Shown here in pieces: positions 33,119 to 42,747 of a stretch of DNA of 64,000 nucleotides. The position numbers were made by a program, and so were the translations under genes. Below the pieces are notes generated by a model. It was given only the letters and a program-made list of their open reading frames with translations, ran no database searches and was not told where the DNA came from. This stretch comes from Acuticoccus sp965213555 (GTDB lineage Bacteria > Pseudomonadota > Alphaproteobacteria > Rhizobiales > Amorphaceae). Numbering within the stretch: position 1 is the first letter of the stretch; every line of letters starts with the position of its first letter. The stretch spans positions 2,294,001 through 2,358,000 of the forward strand of contig NZ_OZ243890.1 of the NCBI RefSeq assembly GCF_965213555.1, in the 5' to 3' direction.

Positions 33119-33754
33119 TCAGCTTGGGAAGTGTGCGTCGAGCTCGGCGAGCTGCGCGTCGGTGAGCGCACGCACCGGGCGGCCCTCGGTGAGGAGGCGC
33201 AGCTTCGCGGTCTCCTCCAGCTCCTCGGCGATGGCGACGGCGTCCATGAGCGAGGTGCCGGCGACCACGGAGCCGTGGTTGGCGAGGAGCATCGCGTGGG
33301 CATGGGCGGCGCGGGTGCGCACCTCGTCGGCAAGGCGCATGTCGCCGGGCCGCACGTAGGGCACCAGCGGCAGGCGTCCGACCTTCATGCGGTGGTAGGC
33401 GGTGAGCGGCGGCAGCGCGTCGTCCGCGTCGGTTTCCGCGAGGATGGAGACGGCGACGGCGTGGGTCGAGTGCAGGTGCACCACGGCCCGCGTCGACGTC
33501 CGCTCGGCGTACATCGCGAGGTGGATGAACGTCTCCTTCGAGGGCTTGTCGCCCGAGACGAGGCCACCGTCCCGGTCGACCAGGCTGATGCGCGCCGGAT
33601 CCAGCGCTCCCATGGACGAGTTGGTCGGCGTCACCAGCATCCCAGCGTCGGTGAGGACGGAGATGTTGCCCGTGGTGCCGTGGGCGTAGCCCCGCAAGTA
33701 AAGCATCGCCGCGAGGCGCACGACCTCCTCGCGGGCGGACGCCTCGGCACTCAC
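33119..33754 (-). CDS. Class II aldolase/adducin family protein (OtnC/FucA-like)
   Basis: This 211-residue enzyme has the class II aldolase fold: GTTGNISVL (phosphate loop), TPTNSSMGAL, the metal-binding HLHSTHAVAV with two histidines, and ANHGSVVAGTSLMDA with the third histidine. Family members include fuculose-phosphate aldolase and 3-oxo-tetronate 4-phosphate decarboxylase (OtnC); the latter is the closer look. The GTG start overlaps the stop of the SixA-like gene upstream, so the three minus-strand genes moxR, sixA-like and this one form an operon. Confidence 0.88.
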   Translation of the reverse strand: MSAEASAREEVVRLAAMLYLRGYAHGTTGNISVLTDAGMLVTPTNSSMGALDPARISLVDRDGGLVSGDKPSKETFIHLAMYAERTSTRAVVHLHSTHAVAVSILAETDADDALPPLTAYHRMKVGRLPLVPYVRPGDMRLADEVRTRAAHAHAMLLANHGSVVAGTSLMDAVAIAEELEETAKLRLLTEGRPVRALTDAQLAELDAHFPS

Positions 33755-34220
33755 GGGCGCACCACCTCCTCGAACCTGACGGTATCGAGGCCGAAGCCGA
33801 GCGTGAAGACGGCCGCATGCGCCGTCGGGAAGCCCTGGGTGAGGCCCGCGCCGGAGGCGTCGGAACCGGCGAACTCCAGCGCCAGCTCGTGGACCGCGGG
33901 GTTGTGGCCGATGAGCAGGACGCGCTGGCCCTGGGACCGGCGCAGGGCGTCGCGCAGGTCCGTCACGTCCGCGTCGTAGAGCGAGCGACGCAGGTGGATG
34001 ATGCAGTCTCCGGGGAAGTGCGGCAGCGTCGCCGCGAGCGTGTCACGGGTCCGGCGTGAGGCCGACACGAGGATCGTCTCCGGAGCAAGGCCGCGCGCGG
34101 CGAGCGCCTTGGCCGTGGCGTCGGCCTCGCTCCAGCCGCGCTCGACGAGGGTGCGGTCGTAGTCGATCTTGCCCTCGCCCGCCTCCGCCTTGGCGTGGCG
34201 CATGAGGACGAAGTGGCGCA

Positions 34221-34221
<1 letters not shown>
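33751..34221 (-). CDS. SixA-like histidine phosphatase
   Basis: This 156-residue protein has the RHG motif LMRHAKAEAG at residues 6-15 and ends its core with LLIGHNPAVHELA, the second catalytic histidine of the branch-2/SixA type. SixA removes phosphate from histidine phosphotransfer domains. Here it could act on a phosphorelay such as one linked to the CckA-type kinase nearby, but this is inference. The ATG overlaps the moxR stop (TGATG). Confidence 0.88.
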
Positions 34222-35063
<842 letters not shown>

Positions 35064-35366
35064 GCCGACCTCCTGGGACCTTGAAGAGCGGGCCCGCATC
35101 GGCCGCAGCCGCAGCCTCGGGCGGCGCGCGCATCAGCGAGCGTGCGGCGGGCAAAGTCAAGGTGCGGCGGCGAGCTTCGCGTCGACCTTGCAGGCGGTGA
35201 TGGGGCAGGGTTGGCGAAGCATTGCCGGCCGTTCCACATCGCACTCGCGCTCCGCTTGCATCGAACTCGTCGACGCAACGGCCCAAAGCCGTCGGGGTCA
35301 CTTCCTTGCAATCCAAGGGCAACGGTGTATAGCGGCGGCGCGGGCTTGGGCGAGCGGGGCGCTGGG
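35064..35366. promoter_or_regulatory. Divergent moxR-dksA intergenic region with a candidate promoter for dksA
   Basis: This 303-bp region has no gene. On the plus strand TTGCAA (35306-35311) and TATAGC (35328-35333), 16 bp apart, form a plausible housekeeping promoter about 30 bp before the dksA GTG. No terminator or repeat stands out in the rest. Confidence 0.45.
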
Positions 35367-35783
35367 GTGGTCGACGACGAGATCCAAGAATACCGTCCCT
35401 CCGAGGACGAGCCGTTCATGAGCGAGCGGCAACGGGACTTCTTTCAGCGCAAGCTCCTCGACTGGCGGTCCGACATCCTGCGGGAGGCCAAGGGGACGCT
35501 GGAGCAACTCGCCGAGCGCGAGCGCAACCACCCAGACCTCGCCGACCGTGCGACCTCGGAGGCCGATCACGCCATCGAGCTGCGCGCCCGCGACCGCCAG
35601 CGCAAGCTGATCGCCAAGATCGACGCCGCGCTCGTGCGCATCGAGGACGGCTCCTACGGCTACTGCGAGGAGACGGGCGAGCCCATCGCGCTGCGCCGCC
35701 TCGACGCGCGTCCCATCGCGACGCTCTCCATCGAGGCGCAGGAGCGTCACGAGCGGCGCGAGCGCATCCACCGGGACGACTGA
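35367..35783 (+). CDS. dksA: RNA polymerase-binding protein DksA, single-cysteine type
   Basis: This 138-residue DksA has the coiled-coil region (about 30-100, with RQRDFFQRKLLDW and ATSEADHAIELRARDRQRK) and the C-terminal finger YGYCEETGEPIALRRLDARP. The usual four zinc cysteines are reduced to one: C-x-x-T in the first pair, and the second pair reads ATLSIEAQ. This is a known form in alphaproteobacteria and in redox-tolerant DksA paralogues. Asp residues at the coiled-coil tip remain. I chose the GTG at 35367 because EYRPSEDEPFM is the conserved alphaproteobacterial start. It works with ppGpp at RNA polymerase. Confidence 0.9.
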   Translation: MVDDEIQEYRPSEDEPFMSERQRDFFQRKLLDWRSDILREAKGTLEQLAERERNHPDLADRATSEADHAIELRARDRQRKLIAKIDAALVRIEDGSYGYCEETGEPIALRRLDARPIATLSIEAQERHERRERIHRDD

Positions 35784-35942
35784 CGCGCGGCGCTGCCGGC
35801 AGCAGGCGGGTTGGCGACGCCGCACGCAGCCAGCCCATCGGGCCGGCCCTACACACCAAGCCCCGGACGTTGGCCCCCCAGGGAGCGCCGGTTCGGGGCT
35901 CGTGCGCTTCGTGCCGTTCGCGAATCGTGCAAGATCGCTGCC

Positions 35943-37997
35943 ATGCTCGGTGGCACCCTCCACTCACGCACTGCCCGTGCGGTCGATGCAAGCGCGCCGG
36001 CAACGGGCCGCTCGACAGCCGTTGCGCTCGCCTCGCTCTCCCTCGCGGCTGGCAACGTTGCACTCTCCGGCCCGCTTCCGCTCACAGTTGCAGCGTCGGC
36101 GCTGGCCCTCGTCGCGACCGGCGTCGGCGCGGTGCTTGCCTACGCCGAGCACCGAGGGGCGGACGGCGCAGCCAGCCCCATGGCGGTGACCACGCTCGCC
36201 GGTGGCCTCGTCGCCAGCAACGGCGCCTTCGCCGGGATGATGGCGGCGCAAGGCCTCGCCGCCCATCCTGACGCCTTGGCTGCGCGGCCCGACGCCGCCG
36301 TGGCGCTCTACGATGTGCGCCGTCGCGCTTGTGAGGCCGGTGCCGCGGAGGGGTTCGTCCCACACTCGCTGTTCGTGCGTGTGGAAAAGGTTGGCGAGCG
36401 CCTCATCCATACCTTTGAGGAGGTGGCTCGCCCGGCCGCGGTGCGCGTGGACGACGCCGCGGCCGCGCTCGTGGCCCTCGTCCCAGCCGCCGCCGCGGTC
36501 GCCCGCGAGGACGGTGCGATCCTGGCGTCCAACGCAGCATTTCGGTCCGTCGCTGCGGTCGGGACGACGTTTGCCGACGCGCTCGCGGTCGACCGCGCGA
36601 CCGTCGGCCGGCTCGTCGCCGAGGCGCACAGGGCGGGCGCGAGCCGCGCCGAGGTCGTGGCGGCCGGCGCGTCGGAGCGTCGCATGCGCCTGGCCGCCAA
36701 GCCGTTCCCGGGTTCCGTGGACGCCGTCCTCGTATGCGTGTCCGACGTCACCGACCAGTCCGAGCTCGAGGCGCAGATCGCGCAGAGCCAGAAGATGCAG
36801 GCGATCGGCCAGCTCGCAGGGGGGATCGCCCACGACTTCAACAACGTGCTGACGGCGATCCTCGGCTTCTCGGACCTCCTCCTGCAAAACCACAGGCCGT
36901 CCGATCCGGCGTTTCGCGACATCATGAACATCAAGCAGAGCGCGCAGCGGGCGGCGGGCCTCGTCAAGCAGCTCCTCGCGTTCTCGCGCAGGCAGACGCT
37001 GCGTCCGACGGTCGTCAACCTGAATGACGTCCTCGCCGACCTGTCGATCATGCTCGACCGGCTCATCGGCGAGCCGATCAGGCTCGAGCTTAGCTATGGG
37101 CGTGACCTGTGGCCGGTGCTGGCCGACCAGTCGCAGCTGGAGCAGGTCGTCATCAACCTTGCCGTCAACGCGCGTGACGCGATGCAGGGCGGTGGACGGC
37201 TCACGATCCGCACGCGCAACGTCCCCGTCGGCGAGGTCGAGCTCGACGTCAGCGACGTCGGCGAGGGACCCCAGGGCGACGCCGTCCTCGTCGAGGTGGA
37301 GGACGTGGGCACCGGCATGCCGCAACACATCCTCGACAAGATCTTCGAGCCGTTCTTCACCACCAAGGCGACCGGGGAGGGGACGGGGCTCGGCCTGTCC
37401 ACGGTCTACGGCATCGTGAAGCAGACCGGCGGGACGCTCACCGTCGCCAGCACGGAGGGGCACGGCACGAGGTTCCGTGTCTACCTGCCACGCGCCACCG
37501 AGCTGCGTCCCATCGGTGTGCGAAGTACGGAGCCACGTGCTGCCGACGCCGCCCGCGCCGGCAGTGCGCCCGAGCCGCCGGTGCATGCGGACGCGGTGGC
37601 ATGGCCGGCCGCCTCCGACCTCACCGGCTCGGCGACCGTCCTCCTCGTCGAGGACGAGGAGGCGATCCGCACCTTCGCCGCGCGAGCGCTGACGGCCAAG
37701 GGCTACACCGTCCTGTCCGCCCCATCCGGCGTGGAGGCTGCGGAGATCTTCGAGGCGCAGGGCGACGAGGTGGATTTGTTGTTGACCGACGTCATCATGC
37801 CCGAACTCGACGGCCCCGGTCTTGTAAGACGGGTGCGTGCTGTGCGTCCCGACCTTCGCGTCCTCTTCATGTCGGGCTACGCCGACGGCGCGTCGGTGGA
37901 CGAGCTCGGGGATGCTCCATTCCTCGCGAAGCCCTTCACGTTGAAGGCGCTCGCGGAGGCGGTGAAGGCCGAGCTCGCGCGATCGCCAGCCCGTTAA
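35943..37997 (+). CDS. cckA: Hybrid histidine kinase CckA
   Basis: This 684-residue protein has two N-terminal transmembrane helices (about 20-60), a PAS-like region, a histidine kinase core and a receiver. The phospho-acceptor is His297 in LAGGIAHDFNNVLTAILGFS, the ATPase motifs are VNARDAM, DVGTGMP and GEGTGLGLST, and the receiver Asp is 616 in LLTDVIMPELDG. The H-box context plus RQTLRPTVVNLNDVL are hallmarks of CckA, the top kinase of the CtrA phosphorelay controlling the cell cycle and motility. The ATG at 35943 is the best start; the frame extends upstream without similarity. It is followed by recA. Confidence 0.9.
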   Translation: MLGGTLHSRTARAVDASAPATGRSTAVALASLSLAAGNVALSGPLPLTVAASALALVATGVGAVLAYAEHRGADGAASPMAVTTLAGGLVASNGAFAGMMAAQGLAAHPDALAARPDAAVALYDVRRRACEAGAAEGFVPHSLFVRVEKVGERLIHTFEEVARPAAVRVDDAAAALVALVPAAAAVAREDGAILASNAAFRSVAAVGTTFADALAVDRATVGRLVAEAHRAGASRAEVVAAGASERRMRLAAKPFPGSVDAVLVCVSDVTDQSELEAQIAQSQKMQAIGQLAGGIAHDFNNVLTAILGFSDLLLQNHRPSDPAFRDIMNIKQSAQRAAGLVKQLLAFSRRQTLRPTVVNLNDVLADLSIMLDRLIGEPIRLELSYGRDLWPVLADQSQLEQVVINLAVNARDAMQGGGRLTIRTRNVPVGEVELDVSDVGEGPQGDAVLVEVEDVGTGMPQHILDKIFEPFFTTKATGEGTGLGLSTVYGIVKQTGGTLTVASTEGHGTRFRVYLPRATELRPIGVRSTEPRAADAARAGSAPEPPVHADAVAWPAASDLTGSATVLLVEDEEAIRTFAARALTAKGYTVLSAPSGVEAAEIFEAQGDEVDLLLTDVIMPELDGPGLVRRVRAVRPDLRVLFMSGYADGASVDELGDAPFLAKPFTLKALAEAVKAELARSPAR

Positions 37998-38009
37998 CAC
38001 AATTTTAAG
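37994..38009 (+). promoter_or_regulatory. CtrA-like site between cckA and recA
   Basis: TTAA-CACAATT-TTAA matches the CtrA box TTAA-N7-TTAA(C), with G instead of the final C. It overlaps the cckA stop codon, just before the recA SOS box. Confidence 0.35.
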
Positions 38010-38014
38010 TTATT

Positions 38015-38029
38015 GAACAGATTGCGAAC
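38015..38029 (+). promoter_or_regulatory. LexA SOS box of recA
   Basis: GAAC-AGATTGC-GAAC fits exactly the alphaproteobacterial LexA operator GAAC-N7-GAAC (reverse of GTTC-N7-GTTC), 70 bp before the recA ATG. Confidence 0.85.
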
Positions 38030-38098
38030 GAGTTGGCGGTGTGTCAAGCTCGCGGAACCTCAGAGGCCCCAGCCACGATGAAGCGTAAGGGAAGCACG

Positions 38099-39193
38099 AT
38101 GGCGCAGTCGGATCTACGCGTGGTTGAAGGTGGCTCGGTGGACAAGTCGAAGGCGCTCACCGCGGCGATCGCCCAGATCGAGCGGTCATTCGGCAAGGGC
38201 TCGATCATGAAGCTCGGCGCCGGGCAGACCATCGAGATCGAGACGGTGTCGACCGGCTCCTTGGGGCTCGACATCGCGCTCGGCATCGGCGGGCTGCCGA
38301 AGGGCCGCATCGTGGAGATCTACGGCCCTGAATCCTCGGGCAAGACGACGCTCGCGCTCCACACCATAGCCGAGGCGCAGAAGAAGGGCGGCATCTGCGC
38401 CTTCATCGACGCCGAGCACGCCCTCGACCCGACCTACGCGAGGAAGCTCGGCGTCCAGGTGGACGACCTCCTGATCTCCCAGCCGGACGCGGGCGAGCAG
38501 GCGCTCGAGATCGCCGACACGCTGGTGCGTTCCGCCGCGGTGGACGTTCTCGTCATCGACTCGGTGGCGGCGCTCACCCCGCGCGCCGAGCTCGAGGGGG
38601 AGATGGGCGATCAGCTCCCCGGGCTCCAGGCGCGCCTCATGAGCCAGGCGCTGAGGAAGCTCACCGGCTCGATCTCGCGCAGCCACACGATGGTGATCTT
38701 CATCAACCAGATCCGGATGAAGATCGGCGTCATGTTCGGCTCGCCGGAGACGACGACCGGCGGCAACGCACTGAAGTTCTACTCCTCCGTCCGGCTCGAC
38801 ATCCGCCGCATCGGCTCCATCAAGGACCGCGACGAGGTGGTGGGCAACCAGACCCGCGTGAAGGTGGTGAAGAACAAGCTGGCGCCGCCGTTCCGCGAGG
38901 TCGAGTTCGACATCATGTACGGTGAGGGCGTCTCGAAGCTCGGCGAGCTTCTCGACCTCGGCGTCAAGGCCGGGATCGTGGAGAAGTCCGGCGCCTGGTT
39001 CTCCTACGACAGCCAGCGGCTCGGCCAGGGACGGGAGAACTCCAAGCAGTTCCTGCGCGACAACCCTGAGATCGCGAACGCCATCGAGGCGGAGGTGCGC
39101 CGCGCCGCCGGCATCATCGCCGACCGCATCACCGGCGCGCCCGAGCCCGACGGCGACGCCGCCTCGCCGGACGAGCCGCCCGCGGACCTGTGA
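38099..39193 (+). CDS. recA: Recombinase RecA
   Basis: This 364-residue RecA has all hallmarks: IERSFGKGSIMKLG near the start, Walker A GPESSGKTTLALH, DAEHALDPTYARKLGV, Walker B VLVIDSVAAL, the DNA-binding loops MSQALRKLTG and FINQIRMKIGVMFGSPETTT, and an acidic C terminus. It drives homologous recombination and induces the SOS response by stimulating LexA self-cleavage; the operator at 38015 confirms feedback control. The ATG at 38099 follows an AAGGGAAG site; ATGs at 38078 and upstream frames are not supported by homology. Confidence 0.98.
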   Translation: MAQSDLRVVEGGSVDKSKALTAAIAQIERSFGKGSIMKLGAGQTIEIETVSTGSLGLDIALGIGGLPKGRIVEIYGPESSGKTTLALHTIAEAQKKGGICAFIDAEHALDPTYARKLGVQVDDLLISQPDAGEQALEIADTLVRSAAVDVLVIDSVAALTPRAELEGEMGDQLPGLQARLMSQALRKLTGSISRSHTMVIFINQIRMKIGVMFGSPETTTGGNALKFYSSVRLDIRRIGSIKDRDEVVGNQTRVKVVKNKLAPPFREVEFDIMYGEGVSKLGELLDLGVKAGIVEKSGAWFSYDSQRLGQGRENSKQFLRDNPEIANAIEAEVRRAAGIIADRITGAPEPDGDAASPDEPPADL

Positions 39194-39286
39194 CGGGGGG
39201 GCCTCGGCGCCCCGTCGTCGCGTCGGTGAGTGCTTCGCCTGGAACCGGGGCTGGTCCGGACCCATTTCTCCCGACGAGGAGACGTT

Positions 39287-39682
39287 ATGGCCAGAACCAT
39301 CTCGATGCGGCGACGGGACAAGGACGGCGCCTACTCCGCCGAGCCGTCCACCAAGGAGCTCGACAACCTCGCCCATTGGCTGGACTCCAAGTTCAGCCTG
39401 TTCGGCATCCGCTTCGGGCTCGACTCGATCCTTGGCATCGTCCCGGGCATCGGCGACGCGGCGGGCCTTGCGATCTCGGGCTACCTGATCGCCCAGGGCT
39501 ATCGCATGGGGGCGCGCAAGCGCACGCTGGCGCGCATGGCCGCGAACGTCGCAGGTGACACCATCGTCGGCTCGATCCCGCTGGTTGGGACGGTGATCGA
39601 CGTGTTCTGGAAGGCGAACAACGCCAACATGCGTCTATTGAAGAAGGACCTCGCGCGCACCGGCGCCATTCGCCGCCGCTGA
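39287..39682 (+). CDS. DUF4112 family small membrane protein
   Basis: This 131-residue protein has the DUF4112 core LAHWLDSKFSLFGIRFGLDS, then the hydrophobic ILGIVPGIGDAAGLAISGYL and AGDTIVGSIPLVGTVIDVFW. The family is common and uncharacterised; two hydrophobic hairpins suggest membrane association. GAGGAG precedes the ATG. It follows recA by 93 bp and converges on alaS. Confidence 0.85.
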   Translation: MARTISMRRRDKDGAYSAEPSTKELDNLAHWLDSKFSLFGIRFGLDSILGIVPGIGDAAGLAISGYLIAQGYRMGARKRTLARMAANVAGDTIVGSIPLVGTVIDVFWKANNANMRLLKKDLARTGAIRRR

Positions 39683-39707
39683 CGACGGCCCTCCCCCGGG
39701 CGTCGTC
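39681..39707. terminator. Bidirectional terminator candidate between DUF4112 gene and alaS
   Basis: GACGACG (39681-39687) pairs with CGTCGTC (39701-39707) around a C/G-rich loop that can pair further. It lies between two convergent genes and overlaps the stop of the first; there is no T-tract. Confidence 0.45.
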
Positions 39708-39755
39708 TCGAAGTGGCGGCGCCGCGCGGTGGACGTCGTGGACGCGTGTCGTCCG

Positions 39756-42458
39756 TCAGGCGGCGCGCTCCATCGCCGCTGCGATGGCGGCGAGCGCGGC
39801 GTTGGCCTTCTCCGCGTCGGGGCCACCGGCCTGCGCCATGTCCCTGCGGCCGCCGCCGCCCTTGCCGCCCAGCGCCTCGCTGCCCGCTTGGACCAAAGTG
39901 ACCGCGTCGAAGCGCGCCGCAAGGTCCGCTGAGACCGTCACGACGACGCTGGCGCGCCCGTCCGCGCGTCCGACGATCGCGACCACCGCGGAGCCTGCCG
40001 CCTCGCGCGCCTCGTCGGCGAGGCCCTTCAGCGCCTTGCCCGGCAACCCGTCGACCACGCGGCCGACGAAGTTGACGCCCGCCACCTGACGGGCGGCGTC
40101 GTCCTGCGCGGGGCCGGCGAGGGCGAGCTCGCGGCGGGCGTCCTGCAGCTCGCGTTCCAGGCGGCGGCGCTCCTCCATCAGCGCCTCGACGCGCTCCGCC
40201 GCCTCGTCCGGCGCGACGCGCAGCGCGCCTGCGACCCGGCGCAGCCGCGCGCGGGCGGCGATGAGGTGCTGGCGCGCCGCCTCGCCGGTCAGCGCCTCGA
40301 TGCGCCGCACGCCCGCAGCAACGGCGGCCTCCTCGGTCACGACGATGACGCCGACGTCGCCGGTCCGCGCGACGTGGGTGCCGCCGCACAGCTCAACGGA
40401 GAAGCGGGGCGTGGCGGGCCCGGCGTGGGTTGCAGCGACGCCGGGATCGGTCTGCACCGACACGTCGTCCGCGCCGCCGTCGCGCCCCATGGCGACGACG
40501 CGCACCTCCTCGCCGTACTTCTCGCCGAACAGCGCGCGGGCGCCCGACGTCATCGCCTCGTCGATGGCCATGACGCGCGTCTCGACCTCGTCGTTCTGCC
40601 GCACGCGCGCGTTCGCCTCGCGTTCCACGGCTTCGACCTCCGACGCGCTCATCGGCGAGTGGTGGGCGAAGTCGAAGCGCAGGCGGTCCGGCGCGACGAG
40701 CGAGCCCTTCTGAGCGACATGATCGCCGAGCGTGCGGCGCAGGCACTCGTGCAGCAGGTGGGTCGCCGAGTGGTTGGCGCGGATCCTGTCGCGGCGCTCC
40801 GCGTCCACCTCGAGCGTCAGCGGCGCGCCGGGCTCGAGCGTCCCCGCCTCCAGTCGGCCCCGGTGGACGAACACGTCGCCGGCGGCCTTCACGGTGTCCT
40901 CGACGGCGAAGCGGACGCCGTCGGCGAACGCGAGCCCGCTGTCGCCCACCTGGCCGCCGGACTGCGCGTAGAACGGCGTCTGGTTGAACACGAGGTCCGC
41001 CGCCTGGCCAGCGTCGAGCCGGTCGAGCTCGGCGCCGCCGGCCACGATGGCGGCGAGCGTCGCCGCCGCGCGGGTGGTCGAGTAGCCGAGGAACTCGGTG
41101 GCGCCGACCCCGTCGGCGACGGCGAACCAGACGCGCTCGTCCGCCGCCTCGCCGGAGCCCGCCCATGATGCCCGAGCCTCGGCGCGCTGGGCCGCCATCG
41201 CCGCATCGAAGCCGGCACGCTCCACGGCGAGGCCGCGAGGGCGCAGCGCATCCTCGGTAAGGTCGTAGGGAAAGCCGTAGGTGTCGTAGAGCTTGAACGC
41301 CGTCGCGCCGGGAAGCGCCTCGCCCGCCTCAAGCCCCGCAGTAGCCTCCTCGAGCAGCGACAGCCCACGCGCCAAGGTCCGCCCGAACCTCTCCTCCTCG
41401 GCGCGCACGGTCTCCGCGATCAGCCGCTCGGCGCGGTGCAGCTCGGGGTAAGCGGCGCCCATCTCCCCGGTGAGCGTCGGCACGAGCGCGTGGAGGACCG
41501 GATGCGCGGAGCCAAGCATGTTCGCGTGGCGCATGGCCCGGCGCATGACGCGGCGCAGCACGTAGCCGCGCCCCTCGTTGGCAGGCAGCACCCCGTCGGC
41601 GATGAGGAAGCCCGTGGCGCGCAGGTGGTCGGCGATGACCTTGAACGAGGCGCGCGACGCACCCTCGGCGCGAACGCCGATGGCATCCTCGGCGGCGCCG
41701 ATCAGCGCGCGGAACAGGTCGATGTCGTAGTTGTCGTGGACGCCCTGCAGGATGGTGGCGATGCGCTCGAGCCCCATGCCGGTGTCGACGCACGGGCGCG
41801 GCAGGTCGACGCGCTCGCCGGGCCGCTGCTCGTACTGCATGAAGACGAGGTTCCAGATCTCGATGAACCTGTCGCCGTCCTCGTCCGGCGAGCCGGGCGG
41901 GCCGCCGGGGATCGCCTCGCCGTGGTCGTAGAAGATCTCCGAGCACGGGCCGCACGGCCCGGTGTCGCCCATGCGCCAGAAGTTGTCGTCCGTGGCGATG
42001 CGAATGATCCGCCCGTCCGGTAGTCCGGCGACCTTCCTCCACAGCGCGGCAGCCTCCTCGTCGTCGGCGTAGACGGTGACAAGCAGGCGGTCGCGGTCGA
42101 GGCCGAACTCCTTCGTCACAAGCCGCCACGCCAGCTCGATCGCGCGCTCCTTGAAGTAGTCGCCGAACGAGAAGTTGCCGAGCATCTCGAAGAACGTGTG
42201 GTGCCGCGCCGTGTAGCCGACGTTCTCGAGGTCGTTGTGCTTGCCGCCGGCACGGACGCACTTCTGGCTCGACACCGCGCGGCTGTACGACCGCTGCTCC
42301 GCGCCGGTGAAGACGTTCTTGAACTGCACCATGCCGGAGTTGGTGAAGAGCAGCGACGGGTCGTTGCGCGGAACGAGCGGGCTCGACGGCACGACCTCAT
42401 GGCCCTCGGCCGCGAAGCTCTCCAGGAACGTCGCGCGAATGTCGTTGACGCCGTTCAC
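39756..42458 (-). CDS. alaS: Alanine-tRNA ligase
   Basis: This 900-residue class II synthetase attaches alanine to tRNA-Ala. Aminoacylation motifs include RATFLESFAAEGHEVVPSSP (motif 1), RHHTFFEMLGNFSFGDYF (motif 2) and CVDTGMGLERIATILQG (motif 3). The editing domain has NHSATHLLHECL and CGGTHVARTGD with the zinc-binding His and Cys residues. The C-Ala domain has GGGGRRDMAQAGG. I chose the GTG at 42458 (VNDIRATF is the conserved start, AGGGG upstream). The reading frame is open far upstream on the minus strand, but the extra sequence is antisense to livG. Confidence 0.97.
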   Translation of the reverse strand: MNGVNDIRATFLESFAAEGHEVVPSSPLVPRNDPSLLFTNSGMVQFKNVFTGAEQRSYSRAVSSQKCVRAGGKHNDLENVGYTARHHTFFEMLGNFSFGDYFKERAIELAWRLVTKEFGLDRDRLLVTVYADDEEAAALWRKVAGLPDGRIIRIATDDNFWRMGDTGPCGPCSEIFYDHGEAIPGGPPGSPDEDGDRFIEIWNLVFMQYEQRPGERVDLPRPCVDTGMGLERIATILQGVHDNYDIDLFRALIGAAEDAIGVRAEGASRASFKVIADHLRATGFLIADGVLPANEGRGYVLRRVMRRAMRHANMLGSAHPVLHALVPTLTGEMGAAYPELHRAERLIAETVRAEEERFGRTLARGLSLLEEATAGLEAGEALPGATAFKLYDTYGFPYDLTEDALRPRGLAVERAGFDAAMAAQRAEARASWAGSGEAADERVWFAVADGVGATEFLGYSTTRAAATLAAIVAGGAELDRLDAGQAADLVFNQTPFYAQSGGQVGDSGLAFADGVRFAVEDTVKAAGDVFVHRGRLEAGTLEPGAPLTLEVDAERRDRIRANHSATHLLHECLRRTLGDHVAQKGSLVAPDRLRFDFAHHSPMSASEVEAVEREANARVRQNDEVETRVMAIDEAMTSGARALFGEKYGEEVRVVAMGRDGGADDVSVQTDPGVAATHAGPATPRFSVELCGGTHVARTGDVGVIVVTEEAAVAAGVRRIEALTGEAARQHLIAARARLRRVAGALRVAPDEAAERVEALMEERRRLERELQDARRELALAGPAQDDAARQVAGVNFVGRVVDGLPGKALKGLADEAREAAGSAVVAIVGRADGRASVVVTVSADLAARFDAVTLVQAGSEALGGKGGGGRRDMAQAGGPDAEKANAALAAIAAAMERAA

Positions 42459-42747
42459 GGCTCCATCCCCTAGCTCGGTCCGCCCATCAGGTAGCGGCGG
42501 CCTCGCCCCTTGTCGACGGCACAGGCCATCCGCGCGAGGCCTCGCGGTTCTGCCGCCGCGCCAGCGCGTGCCCAGCGACGGCGCCACGCGGGCCTTGCGC
42601 ATCCGGGGTGCCCATGCATTGTAACGCCAAGCGAAAACAACGGTGCGGTGGGGAAGACGTGGGGAGGTGTGACGCGTCCGGCGCAGTAGGCTGGCGGCGC
42701 TGCGACTCGCAGCCGCCGACCCCAGGCGCCCAGCTGGGAGCGTGGCG

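Noticed and set aside
35964..38000. Minus-strand open frame of about 680 codons opposite cckA
   Set aside because: The translation is Arg/His/Asp-rich without motifs, whereas the plus strand encodes a full CckA with all catalytic boxes.
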